DNA from: Actinomycetes bacterium
Lineage (GTDB): Bacteria > Actinomycetota > Actinomycetes > Actinomycetales > JAJYRW01
Assembly: GCA_021793895.1 (NCBI GenBank)
Contig: JAJYRW010000082.1
Location: 1-6,466 of the forward strand
DNA length: 6,466 nucleotides
Direction: 5' to 3'
This document shows, in pieces, positions 1 to 6,033 of the stretch. The notes below the pieces were generated by a model. It saw only the letters and a program-made list of their open reading frames with translations. It was not told the origin of the DNA and ran no database searches. Numbering within the stretch: the first letter of the stretch is position 1; each line of letters starts with the position of its first letter. Both the position numbers and the translations under genes were made by a program.

Positions 1-260
1 CGCTGACAGGCTCAGTCGCCTAAAAGTCCCCATAACCTCGACGACAAAGGCTATGAGCAGTGGCTCTCTAAACGACGCCAGTTACCGGAACGAGAGCATT
101 TCCGGGCTGACGGACTTCGAAGCTCGCTTAGGCAGCGAGGGCGAAGTCGGTGCGCTTAGAATCGGCACCTATTGGTTTGCAGAGATCGTTAACGAGATAA
201 CCCTGCATCCTCGACCCGCTTCTTTTACGAACACAACCATCGTCGAAACCGATCACCCCC
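1..260 (-). ncRNA. ssrA: tmRNA (ssrA), 5' part, cut by left window edge
   Basis: Transfer-messenger RNA rescues stalled ribosomes together with SmpB and tags the unfinished protein for proteolysis. Read on the minus strand, the gene begins at about 260 with GGGGGTGATCGGTTTCGAC, the conserved 5' acceptor-stem and D-loop-like block of bacterial tmRNAs. A tag reading frame follows at 166-128. Its stop codon lies in the loop of a hairpin (CTCGCT at 139-134 pairing with AGCGAG at 128-123), as in helix 5 of known tmRNAs. Further on, CCGGAA and TTCCGG can pair, fitting one of the downstream pseudoknots. The 3' end with the T-arm and CCA region is outside the window; with a usual length of 350-400 nt, roughly 100 nt or more are missing. 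The 5' end is assigned by similarity and could be off by one or two bases. Its partner smpB lies about 1.2 kb upstream on the same strand. An open frame on the plus strand here is a chance artefact. Confidence 0.95.
128..166 (-). other. tmRNA-encoded proteolysis tag reading frame
   Basis: The resume codon is GCC at 166-164, placed right after UAGGU, which matches the UAGUC that precedes the resume codon of E. coli tmRNA. The frame reads ADSKRTDFALAA and ends in TAA at 130-128. With the alanine carried by the tmRNA itself, the complete tag would be A-ADSKRTDFALAA. The ALAA end is the usual signal for ClpXP-type proteases, and the ADS start is the pattern known from actinobacterial tags. This is part of the tmRNA rather than an independent gene. 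Confidence 0.9.
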
Positions 261-265
261 TATTG

Positions 266-275
266 AATTGTCACA
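266..275 (-). promoter_or_regulatory. Probable extended -10 promoter element of ssrA
   Basis: On the minus strand GACAAT (272-267) matches the TATAAT consensus at four of six positions and ends six bases before the tmRNA 5' end at 260. TG at 275-274 sits one base upstream of it, giving an extended -10 arrangement. No recognisable -35 box is found at the usual distance. The placement is an inference from the position of the mature 5' end, assuming little 5' processing. Confidence 0.4.
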
Positions 276-337
276 CTCCCCCACGTTCCGCATGCGCCGT
301 GTTGTGGCCATGTCGTACTAGCAGTGGTGCAGCAATG

Positions 338-360
338 CGGCCAGTCTATCGAACTGACCG
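338..360 (-). terminator. Hairpin between the DUF2207 gene and ssrA, possible terminator without U-tract
   Basis: On the minus strand CGGTCAGT (360-353) can pair with ACTGGCCG (345-338) across a 7-nt loop, forming an 8-bp stem with one G-U pair. It lies 77 nt past the DUF2207 stop codon and before the ssrA promoter, the right place to end the operon transcript. No run of T follows, so it is not a standard intrinsic terminator. It could be a factor-assisted terminator or simply a structured 3' end. Confidence 0.3.
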
Positions 361-436
361 GTACACCTTAACCAACGCTGCCAAGATGCACAATATTCCC
401 AGGCCGCCAAAATACCGTCCCATCAACCAAAAACGC

Positions 437-1462
437 CTACCTACGACGCTGAGGAGCGGCTTTCGAATGGCCAATTGCGTAGGCGCAGCGCGCATAGAAT
501 GCTTCCACTTCGGCCGCGAACTCCCTTGGAGCAACCTCTTTGACCTCATTTATGGTCCACGCGGGAACAGTAAACCACTCCCCAGTTCCCGCCATTACCC
601 GTCCATCCGCGAGCCCTTCGCACCCGCGCGCCCAATCCTCAGCCGCGCCAAAAACCAGCGCATACGGCAAGTAGCGCCCGAAAACACCAGCGCGCTGAGC
701 TTCGGTGAGCGGCGGCGTCCCTAATCGTAGAAAGTCTCTGAACGCGGCGCCTTCAGCCACGGCCTTACTGCCGCGGGCGGTGCGACCACCGACATAGTTG
801 CTCAATACCGCGGCCGCGACACCGAGTGCGAAAATTCCCAGCGCAACCGCTCCGGCATATTCAACATTGGCTCGCAGCATGATCCACACCAGCAGCGAAC
901 CTAAAAAGAGACCGGATGCGGCCCGGCGCCAAGAAATCTTTGCCTCCATCGGATCGCGTCGAAAGAATTTTTCTTCCACCAAATAGCGGTAGATTTCGTT
1001 TTGCACAACTACATAGTCCGGCCCGAAAGTACGCCGCAAACTATTGACACGCACCGTGGTGTTGTCCGCAAATACGCGATTGAGCAAACTCCGTTCGAAG
1101 CTACGCAAGGTGGCAGATTGTTCCTTCGAGACCTTGCGGCGAATCAGGGCCCACTCTCCCCCACGGCCCCGCGCATCCGGTTTCATAACCTGTTCAACGC
1201 GTAAAAACCCGCGCTGGGCGAGATCAACTATGAGCGCGGCCACGTCTTCGGCGCGCACCTCATACCGGCGCAAAACCTCATAAAAACCGGCATCCACGTC
1301 GGCGGGCGGCTCATTGCGGGGCGGCGAATTGGACCGCGGTGCCCGCCAGCGCTTGGCCGGAATACCGGCAGCTGTGGTGTATTCATTGCGCCCAGTCGCC
1401 CACAGGCCGCCAAGGATTAGCGCGCCCGCGAGGAAGGTGGCTAGACCAATCAGCCAGGCCAT
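437..1462 (-). CDS. DUF2207 C-terminal-type membrane protein, shortened
   Basis: This 341-residue membrane protein has no known function. Residues 3-22 form a hydrophobic N-terminal segment. Residues 52-90 (PPADVDAGFYEVLRRY then AALIVDLAQRGFLRVEQ) match the helix-turn-helix-like block at the start of the cytoplasmic half of DUF2207 proteins. Two membrane segments follow at about 181-197 and 202-221. A C-terminal soluble part contains AFRDFL and LPYALVFGAAEDWARG, both typical of the family. As I know it, a full DUF2207 protein also has a signal peptide and a large extracellular domain before this; here those are absent and the protein starts at the membrane anchor. The ATG at 1462 was chosen because it is preceded by GGGGA about 8 nt upstream and starts the hydrophobic segment; a frame opening at 1567 would overlap smpB. 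It lies 40 nt after smpB, probably in the same transcript, and upstream of ssrA. Family assignment is by motif memory only. Confidence 0.8.
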   Translation of the reverse strand: MAWLIGLATFLAGALILGGLWATGRNEYTTAAGIPAKRWRAPRSNSPPRNEPPADVDAGFYEVLRRYEVRAEDVAALIVDLAQRGFLRVEQVMKPDARGRGGEWALIRRKVSKEQSATLRSFERSLLNRVFADNTTVRVNSLRRTFGPDYVVVQNEIYRYLVEEKFFRRDPMEAKISWRRAASGLFLGSLLVWIMLRANVEYAGAVALGIFALGVAAAVLSNYVGGRTARGSKAVAEGAAFRDFLRLGTPPLTEAQRAGVFGRYLPYALVFGAAEDWARGCEGLADGRVMAGTGEWFTVPAWTINEVKEVAPREFAAEVEAFYARCAYAIGHSKAAPQRRR

Positions 1463-1502
1463 CTCACATTCCCCGCTTACCAAATTGGGCCGGCGCCCTC
1501 CG

Positions 1503-1970
1503 CTAGTAGCGGCGCGCGCCCATCTCTCGCTGAGCTTCCCGCATTTCCTGGCGCTCCCGCAGTGCATGGCGCTTATCGTAGGCGCGCTTCCCGCGCCCCA
1601 GCGCTATTTCTACCTTCGCGCGGCCGTCTAAAAAGTACAGTTGCAGCGGGACGACGGCGTAGCCTTTTTCGTGCATGCGCGAATCGAGCCGGTCAATTTC
1701 GTGGCGGTGGAGCAATAATTTACGACGGCGTCGCGCGGCATGGTTGGTCCACGTACCTTCGGTGTACTGGGGTATGTGCACTCCCTCCAGCCACGCTTCT
1801 CCGCGCGAGACCGTAACGAACCCGTCTACCAGCGAAGCGCGCCCCTGGCGCAGGGATTTCACTTCCGTGCCGGACAGGACCAGGCCCGCCTCCAAAACAT
1901 CTTCAATTGCGTAGTCGTGGCGTGCTTTGCGGTTCGTCGCTACGACCTTGCGGCCAGATTTTTGTGCCAC
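1503..1970 (-). CDS. smpB: SsrA-binding protein SmpB
   Basis: SmpB is the cytoplasmic tmRNA-binding partner that delivers alanyl-tmRNA to stalled ribosomes and takes the place of the missing codon-anticodon pair. The 155-residue product has the usual family length. Recognised blocks are NRKARHDY (13-20), GTEVKSLR (34-41, with the conserved Glu36), the [11 protein letters not shown] strand region and [19 protein letters not shown]. The basic tail ([18 protein letters not shown]) is the part that enters the empty mRNA channel. I start it at GTG 1970, which has AGGAGG just upstream at 1980-1975. A TTG at 1985 in the same frame would add five residues but has no ribosome-binding site and lies beside that Shine-Dalgarno. 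The gene is 87 nt after the M23 peptidase gene and 40 nt before the DUF2207 gene; ssrA follows on the same strand. All key SmpB blocks are intact. Confidence 0.97.
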   Translation of the reverse strand: MAQKSGRKVVATNRKARHDYAIEDVLEAGLVLSGTEVKSLRQGRASLVDGFVTVSRGEAWLEGVHIPQYTEGTWTNHAARRRRKLLLHRHEIDRLDSRMHEKGYAVVPLQLYFLDGRAKVEIALGRGKRAYDKRHALRERQEMREAQREMGARRY

Positions 1971-1974
1971 GGGC

Positions 1975-1980
1975 CCTCCT
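1975..1980 (-). promoter_or_regulatory. Shine-Dalgarno of smpB that decides the GTG start
   Basis: On the minus strand AGGAGG lies four bases before GTG 1970, within a longer purine run (GAGAGGAGGG). The alternative TTG start at 1985 lies upstream of this site and has no purine-rich stretch before it (GCACACCGCCGAGA precedes it). This favours a 155-residue SmpB. Confidence 0.75.
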
Positions 1981-2057
1981 CTCAAATCTCGGCGGTGTGC
2001 TTTCGCGGGCTAACCAGCCGCCGTCATGCAGGACGTTGGCGGGCGGTGGCTTCTAGG

Positions 2058-3386
2058 TTAAAGCACCGTCATAGGGTCGATGCGCGTGCCGTTTACAAAC
2101 ATCTCCAGATGCAAGTGGCACGCCGTTGAAGTGCCGGTCGTTCCGGAATAGCCAACAAGCTGGCCCTTCTTTACCTTTTGACCGTTGCTCACGGCAAAAC
2201 CCTGCAGGTGATTATAACTTGAAATGTAACTGCTGCCGTTAATCGTGCCGTGATCGACCAAAACCTGGTTCCCCAGCCCACCCAAGCGGGCAGTACGAGC
2301 CGTACCGGAGGCGATCGTGTAAATCGGCGTGCCGCAATAGGCGCGAATATCAGTGCCACCGTGCAGGCGCGTATAACCCAAAATCGGGTGATAGCGATAC
2401 CCGTAACTGGACGTTACGTGCCGGTAATCGGTCGGCCAGGCCCAGCTGCCCGAACTGGGCGGATTACTGGGCTTGGACGGGTTCGAGGGCTTAGAAGGTT
2501 TGGAAGGCTTATTGCTCCCCTTGTTCTTCTTAGCCTCTTCCGCTTTCCGCTTCGCCTCGCGTTCCGCCTCTTTCCGCGCAATCTCGGCGATCTCTTTATC
2601 GAGCTGATCCGCTTCTTTTTGCAGCTGCGCATCGATCTTCTTCTGCTCAGCCTTTAGCTCTTCCAGATCGTCGGCTTCCTCCTGCTGCGTAACGGCGAGA
2701 TCCTCCAGCCCGGCAACCACCTCCGCGACCGTATCGCGCGCCTTATCGGCAATCTGCAACTGGCGCTCCGCCTCATCTTTTAAGCCGGCGATCTCATCGC
2801 GGATTGCCTCTAAGCGCACTTGGCGGTTGATGTTGCGGGCGGAGGTGTCTTGAATCGCAGACACGGCCGATGTTTGAGCCCGCAGCGCCGTATCGACCAC
2901 CGCCAGGCGATCGACGAACTCTTCCGGCGTTGCTGCTCCCAACGCCATGGCCATGGTGGCGGTGGGGGTGGAATCGCCCCGATATGCCTCCCGGGCCATC
3001 GCTGCCAGAGTGATGCGGGCATCATCAAAGCGAGTCTCGTCGTCCGCAATCTCGCCTAAAATGCCCTCTTCCTGCTCCTCGGCGACGCTGAGTTTATCAA
3101 CGAGAGAATCATAGGCGCGCTGCGCCTCGGCCAGAGCCTCTTCAGCCGCGGCCAACTCACCCTCTTTAACGACAATTTCTTCCTTCGTCGCTTCCAGCTT
3201 TTCGTAGGCCTTGACCAGTTTTTCGTCCGTGTGCTCCAGGGCGGCCTCGTTTTCGGACTGCTTCTCCCGGTTCTTTCTGCGCTCGTCGTACGGATCGTCT
3301 TTTGCGGCCATGGCCGGGCCAATGAGCAGGCCGCTAAGCAGCGCGAAAATGGCGGTCAGGGCAGAGAGTTGAAAGAATTTACGCAT
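2058..3386 (-). CDS. Secreted coiled-coil M23 (LytM) peptidoglycan endopeptidase, probable FtsEX partner
   Basis: This 442-residue exported protein is predicted to cleave peptidoglycan cross-bridges or stem peptides. Residues 1-27 are a signal peptide (MRKFF, hydrophobic core, cleavage after AMA). Long charged helices rich in E, K, A and Q at about 35-120 and 190-290 should form coiled coils. A flexible linker with repeated KPS/NPS units (about 293-308) leads to an M23 domain at about 315-442. The zinc ligands of this family are present as H342 and D346 (HGGTD) and H426 (HLHLE); H393 (YNHL) and H424 match the catalytic histidines of LytM. C351 and C423 could form a disulfide. The layout is that of E. 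coli EnvC, whose LytM domain has lost its active site; this one has not. It starts 5 nt after ftsX, with only a weak ribosome-binding site, suggesting translational coupling. Control by FtsEX is inferred from gene order and architecture. Confidence 0.93.
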   Translation of the reverse strand: MRKFFQLSALTAIFALLSGLLIGPAMAAKDDPYDERRKNREKQSENEAALEHTDEKLVKAYEKLEATKEEIVVKEGELAAAEEALAEAQRAYDSLVDKLSVAEEQEEGILGEIADDETRFDDARITLAAMAREAYRGDSTPTATMAMALGAATPEEFVDRLAVVDTALRAQTSAVSAIQDTSARNINRQVRLEAIRDEIAGLKDEAERQLQIADKARDTVAEVVAGLEDLAVTQQEEADDLEELKAEQKKIDAQLQKEADQLDKEIAEIARKEAEREAKRKAEEAKKNKGSNKPSKPSKPSNPSKPSNPPSSGSWAWPTDYRHVTSSYGYRYHPILGYTRLHGGTDIRAYCGTPIYTIASGTARTARLGGLGNQVLVDHGTINGSSYISSYNHLQGFAVSNGQKVKKGQLVGYSGTTGTSTACHLHLEMFVNGTRIDPMTVL

Positions 3387-3391
3387 CTAGA

Positions 3392-4300
3392 TCACACTCG
3401 GGTATACCGGCTCAAAGTTACTACGGACGAAATACCGGCCAGCGCAATACCGATCACGAGGAGCAGTGGTGCGACCGTCCATAATTCGGCGGTGGTGATG
3501 TAGTCAATCACCGCTACTTCTTGCGCCAGCCAGCCGTCAACGAAGTAGTGCAATCCGCCCCACAGTGCCGCAATTGCCAATAGCGCACCGGTGGTTGCAG
3601 CGATTGCGCCCTCAATCATGAAGGGCAGTTGAATGAAGAAGGTCGAGGCACCCACCAGGCGCATGATCTCCGTCTCCCGGCGCCGGCTCATCGCTGAAAG
3701 TCGGATAGTGGTCGTGATCAAAAGGACGGCGGCAATCAGCATGATGCCGGCCAGTCCCGCTGCCAGTAAGGTCGCCCCGTTGAGGAGTTTGACCAGCGGT
3801 TCAATTACCTGGCTTTGGTCGCGCACTTCTTCGACGCCATCGCGGCCCGAAAACGCGTCACGGATGACGTCATATTCGGTGGGGTCGACCAGTTTGATGC
3901 GGAAGGAGGCCTGCATGTCATCGCGGGAGACAATGTCGGCCCAGTCGCTGGCTTGGGATTTAAACTTCTCCCAAGCCTCGTCTTTGTCTTCAAAATGCAC
4001 CGAGTCGATATAGCTGGCCAGCGCCGAGGAATCGAGCTCCTCTTCGATGGCGACAATTTGCGCTTCGGAAGCCTCCCCGTCGGCGCAACTGGGCGCCAGT
4101 GAATCTTGAGGGCATAAGAAGATGGAAACTTCGACCTTGTCGAACCAGTAGCTCTTCATCTTGCCGACCTGGGACTGCAATAAGGTGGCCGCGCCCACAA
4201 AGGTGAGGGAGACAAAGGTTACGAGAACAACTGAGATGGCCATCGCCAAATTGCGGCGCAGGCCCACACCAAGTTCGGAAATTACAAAGCGAAAGCGCAT
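3392..4300 (-). CDS. ftsX: Cell-division ABC-type permease subunit FtsX
   Basis: FtsX is the membrane part of the FtsEX complex at the septum; it passes ATP-driven shape changes from FtsE to a peptidoglycan hydrolase outside the membrane. The 302-residue protein has the standard layout: a cytoplasmic amphipathic N-terminus, TM1 at about 19-41, an extracellular loop of about 125 residues (44-170), TM2 at about 176-199, TM3 at about 222-248 and TM4 at about 273-296. Two cysteines (C63, C72) in the SIFLCPQDSLAPSC region of the loop are placed to form a disulfide. The cytoplasmic segment SRRRETEIMRLVGAS (205-219) is the family's best-conserved block and contacts FtsE. The ATG at 4300 lies 4 nt after the ftsE stop, with GGTGA just upstream inside the end of ftsE, so translation is probably coupled. 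The M23 hydrolase gene follows after 5 nt. Confidence 0.97.
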   Translation of the reverse strand: MRFRFVISELGVGLRRNLAMAISVVLVTFVSLTFVGAATLLQSQVGKMKSYWFDKVEVSIFLCPQDSLAPSCADGEASEAQIVAIEEELDSSALASYIDSVHFEDKDEAWEKFKSQASDWADIVSRDDMQASFRIKLVDPTEYDVIRDAFSGRDGVEEVRDQSQVIEPLVKLLNGATLLAAGLAGIMLIAAVLLITTTIRLSAMSRRRETEIMRLVGASTFFIQLPFMIEGAIAATTGALLAIAALWGGLHYFVDGWLAQEVAVIDYITTAELWTVAPLLLVIGIALAGISSVVTLSRYTRV

Positions 4301-4304
4301 CAGT

Positions 4305-4994
4305 TCACCGCGCCGATCCGTAGACGCCGCGAGACTGGTCGCGCACTAATAAGCCGTTTTCTAATTCCAGGACGCGCTTGCGCATTTGGTCGACAATCTC
4401 GTCATCGTGAGTGGCCATAACAACCGTGGTACCCGTGCGGTTAATGCGATCCAGTAGGCGCATGATGCCAACTGAGGTGCCCGGGTCAAGGTTTCCGGTG
4501 GGCTCATCAGCCAACAGGATCGGCGGGCGGTTCACGAACGCCCGCGCGATAGCCACGCGCTGCTGTTCACCGCCGGATAGTTCGTGGGGCAGTCGTTTTT
4601 CCTTGCCATCCAGGCCGACCATTTCCAAAACATCGGGAACGTTGGAGTAGATCTGGTGGCGGGGTTTACCGATTACCTGCTGGGCGAAGGCGACGTTTTC
4701 GAAGACCGTCTTATTGGGAAGGAGGCGGAAGTCTTGAAACACCACGCCGATTTGGCGGCGCAAGAGGGGGACCTTCCAGGGCGAGATCTTGGTCAGGTCG
4801 CGCCCGGCCACATGGATCTTGCCGGAGGACGGGCGAGTTTCGCGCAGTATCAACCGCAAAGCGGTGGACTTACCCGAGCCGGACGCACCGACGAGGAACA
4901 CGAATTCACCGCGTTCAACTTCCATCGTCAGGTCATCCAAGGCGGGGCGGGCGTTGCGCGCGTAGACCTTGGTTACGTTCTCGAACTTAATCAC
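4305..4994 (-). CDS. ftsE: Cell-division ATP-binding protein FtsE
   Basis: FtsE is the cytoplasmic ATPase of the FtsEX complex. The 229-residue protein is full length for the family. It shows Walker [10 protein letters not shown] (36-44), the Q-loop Q87 in [10 protein letters not shown], the ABC signature LSGGEQQR (139-146), Walker B ILLADE (159-164) with catalytic E164, the D-loop GNLD (167-170) and the switch histidine H196 in ATHD. The opening [11 protein letters not shown] is typical of FtsE. The start codon is GTG at 4994, with GGGA about 9 nt upstream. It is the first gene of a tight same-strand run with ftsX and the M23 peptidase. In many Actinobacteria prfB precedes ftsE; here a 190-nt gap and a DUF2505 gene are found instead. 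Confidence 0.98.
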   Translation of the reverse strand: MIKFENVTKVYARNARPALDDLTMEVERGEFVFLVGASGSGKSTALRLILRETRPSSGKIHVAGRDLTKISPWKVPLLRRQIGVVFQDFRLLPNKTVFENVAFAQQVIGKPRHQIYSNVPDVLEMVGLDGKEKRLPHELSGGEQQRVAIARAFVNRPPILLADEPTGNLDPGTSVGIMRLLDRINRTGTTVVMATHDDEIVDQMRKRVLELENGLLVRDQSRGVYGSAR

Positions 4995-5184
4995 AATTCA
5001 ATCCCGGCCGGGGTCGGAGATGGGGGAAGCTGCACCGGTCGGTGACCCGAGCGTAAACAATTAGCAGCCGCATCTTATGGCTCGACACGCCGAAAGCGCT
5101 GGGAAGATTGCGGCGGCTATCGGCGTTCGCGTGGCTAGGTGCCGACGCTCACGTGTTTAACTGCGGCGTCGGTGAGCGCGGCGG
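4995..5184. other. Intergenic region upstream of ftsE with mutually exclusive hairpins
   Basis: This 190-nt stretch separates the DUF2505 stop from the ftsE start, both on the minus strand. It should carry the ftsE promoter, but I find no convincing -35/-10 pair; TAAGAT at 5077-5072 (minus) is a possible -10 without a matching -35. Near the DUF2505 end, GCTCAC (5177-5172) can pair with GTGAGC (5152-5147), and the adjoining CCGACGC (5172-5166) can pair with GCGTCGG (5148-5142). The two helices share bases, so they are alternatives. Neither is followed by a T-run. No small gene is evident. Confidence 0.4.
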
Positions 5185-5694
5185 CTACCCCGCCCCTGCT
5201 TCTAACCAAATAGCAGCTGCCTTGCGTTCGGCTTCGATGGCCGCATAAACCGCGGGCGCAGCCGCCTGCTCAATGCTGGGGCCCAGCAGCGGGATTGAGG
5301 CCTTTAACTCGCCCTCAACGCTGTCAGTGCACGTCTTACCATCCGCATTTGGCGAGATTCGGCGCGTGCCGGTAAGGCGCACGGGCGCACCGGAAATTTC
5401 GATAACAATTGTTCCGCGCCGCTGCCCATTAGCGTCCGCCGGCTCCCAAGCCTCAACCTGGCGTACCTCGAGCGAATCCCCCACGAAGCCGCGCACCTGC
5501 TGCGGAATAGTGCTGGAGGGAAGCTTGCCGCGCGTGGTTGCGGTAAACCCCTCCTCCGGGGTGCCCACTACGTCTGCCTGCTCAATAGTGGCGCCGCCGT
5601 AAGTAACACGCGCCCGAAGATATTCCGGATTGGCGAGCATACTCGCCACCTGCTGCGCAGAGCCGGGGTAGTCAATTGCCGCATTGATGCGCAT
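5185..5694 (-). CDS. DUF2505 family protein (SRPBCC-like fold)
   Basis: This 169-residue protein resembles DUF2505, a family known mainly from Actinobacteria and related to the START/polyketide-cyclase (SRPBCC) lipid-binding fold. The N-terminus, with IDYPGSAQQVASMLANPEYLRARV (residues 6-29), matches the typical family opening in which a strand is followed by a helix. The end (SIEQAAAPAVYAAIEAERKAAAIWL) is the long C-terminal helix expected of the fold. No signal peptide or membrane segment is seen, so it should be cytoplasmic. Its ligand and role are unknown. The ATG at 5694 is preceded by GCGAGG about 7 nt upstream, a reasonable ribosome-binding site. It appears to be transcribed alone: 190 nt separate it from ftsE, and the upstream neighbour is divergent. 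A palindrome lies about 50 nt upstream of its start. Confidence 0.85.
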   Translation of the reverse strand: MRINAAIDYPGSAQQVASMLANPEYLRARVTYGGATIEQADVVGTPEEGFTATTRGKLPSSTIPQQVRGFVGDSLEVRQVEAWEPADANGQRRGTIVIEISGAPVRLTGTRRISPNADGKTCTDSVEGELKASIPLLGPSIEQAAAPAVYAAIEAERKAAAIWLEAGAG

Positions 5695-5744
5695 TGCTTT
5701 ACCTCGCTGAAAGAAGAATTAAAAGAATCTAAGACTTAAGAGTA

Positions 5745-5765
5745 TCCCGCTTGGGCCAAGCGGGA
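5745..5765. promoter_or_regulatory. Perfect palindrome, possible operator of the DUF2505 gene
   Basis: TCCCGCTTGG (5745-5754) and CCAAGCGGGA (5756-5765) are exact reverse complements around a single central G. The site lies about 50 bp upstream of the DUF2505 start codon and, on the minus strand, just upstream of a possible -10 (TAGATT at 5731-5726), so it would overlap a -35 region. The size and symmetry suit a dimeric repressor. As RNA it could also form a hairpin with the central bases unpaired, but no T-run follows on either strand, which argues against a terminator. No regulator family can be named from the sequence. Confidence 0.45.
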
Positions 5766-5770
5766 GGTCA

Positions 5771-5838
5771 GTGGCAGCGAGCGGTAGGTGGCAGCGGGCG
5801 GTAGGTGGCAGCCGGCGGTAGGTGACAGCGGGGGTTGT
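5771..5838 (+). repeat. 17-bp tandem repeat, three good copies plus one degenerate
   Basis: Copies are at 5771-5787, 5788-5804, 5805-5821 and a diverged one at 5822-5838. The consensus is GTGGCAGCGGGCGGTAG; copies 1 and 3 each differ from it by one base and copy 4 by several. Because 17 is not a multiple of three, the array shifts frame from copy to copy and is unlikely to have arisen as coding sequence. It adjoins the palindrome at 5745-5765. Confidence 0.9.
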
Positions 5839-5961
5839 CGCCTTGGATGTCTCTGGAGCATCCAGACTTCCGGTGCGCGGGCTTTTTCTATTTACCAAAA
5901 AGCGGGCTTTACCGACTTACGAGAAGCGAGCTTTACCGACTTTATGCAGATCGCAGCCAGA
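5830..5961 (+). pseudogene. Possible GNAT acetyltransferase remnant (motif B end only)
   Basis: In the plus frame through 5902, the translation around 5860-5920 reads LWSIQTSGARAFSIYQKAGFTD (shown in parts: LWSIQTSGARA, then FSIYQKAGFTD). This aligns without gaps to the C-terminal part of RimI-like GNAT enzymes, where the pattern is LxVxxxNxRAxSLYxKxGF. The acetyl-CoA binding motif A (RGxGxG/A) that should precede it is missing, and the frame runs back into the 17-bp repeats and a stop at 5785. After the match the codons for AGFTDLRE are followed by a near copy, ASFTDFMQ (a 24-bp tandem duplication), then AT-rich sequence with no family resemblance up to a stop at 6054. It may be a decayed fragment, but a chance match over about 20 residues cannot be excluded. 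Confidence 0.35.
5902..5949 (+). repeat. 24-bp imperfect tandem duplication
   Basis: 5902-5925 and 5926-5949 are two copies of a 24-bp unit. They share GCG(G/A)GCTTTACCGACTT exactly apart from one base and then diverge in the last seven. The unit is eight codons long and in frame with the GNAT-like remnant. Confidence 0.85.
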
Positions 5962-6004
5962 AGCCCTTTGCTGAATAACGGTCAAAAAGGGTTTTCCACA
6001 GTTT

Positions 6005-6033
6005 TTGTTTTAAACCTAAAAACTTTGTATTTC
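6005..6033 (+). promoter_or_regulatory. Possible promoter of the CpaF/TadA ATPase gene
   Basis: TTGTTT (6005-6010) and TATTTC (6028-6033) are spaced by 17 bp in the AT-rich stretch ahead of the plus-strand gene. Each matches only three of six consensus positions. The location is sensible, but the sequence match is weak. Confidence 0.2.

Noticed and set aside
53..724. A 223-codon open frame on the plus strand
   Set aside because: It runs antisense through the tmRNA gene and into the 3' end of the DUF2207 gene. Its translation shows no domain, and the tmRNA and DUF2207 calls explain the sequence fully.
1463..1567. A 35-residue N-terminal extension of the DUF2207 protein
   Set aside because: It would overlap the end of smpB in another frame. 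The ATG at 1462 has an upstream GGGGA and begins the hydrophobic anchor.
1971..1985. TTG start for smpB giving 160 residues
   Set aside because: There is no ribosome-binding site before the TTG, whereas GTG 1970 is directly preceded by AGGAGG and gives the family's usual length.
1986..2057. Terminator between the M23 peptidase gene and smpB
   Set aside because: Only imperfect GC-rich pairing and no T-run were found in the 72-nt gap before the smpB leader. Read-through to smpB is the simpler reading.
2250..2657. A 135-codon plus-strand open frame, rich in R, L and I
   Set aside because: It is the antisense of the linker, coiled-coil end and peptidase start of the M23 gene. Its apparent hydrophobicity mirrors the lysine- and glutamate-rich coding strand.
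4584..5045. A 153-codon plus-strand open frame antisense to ftsE
   Set aside because: ftsE carries all ABC ATPase motifs on the minus strand; the antisense frame has no recognisable domain.
5992..6000. TTTTCCACA, one mismatch from the DnaA box TTATCCACA
   Set aside because: It is a single site with no cluster of boxes, no dnaA/dnaN neighbours and no other origin feature, so chance is the simpler explanation.
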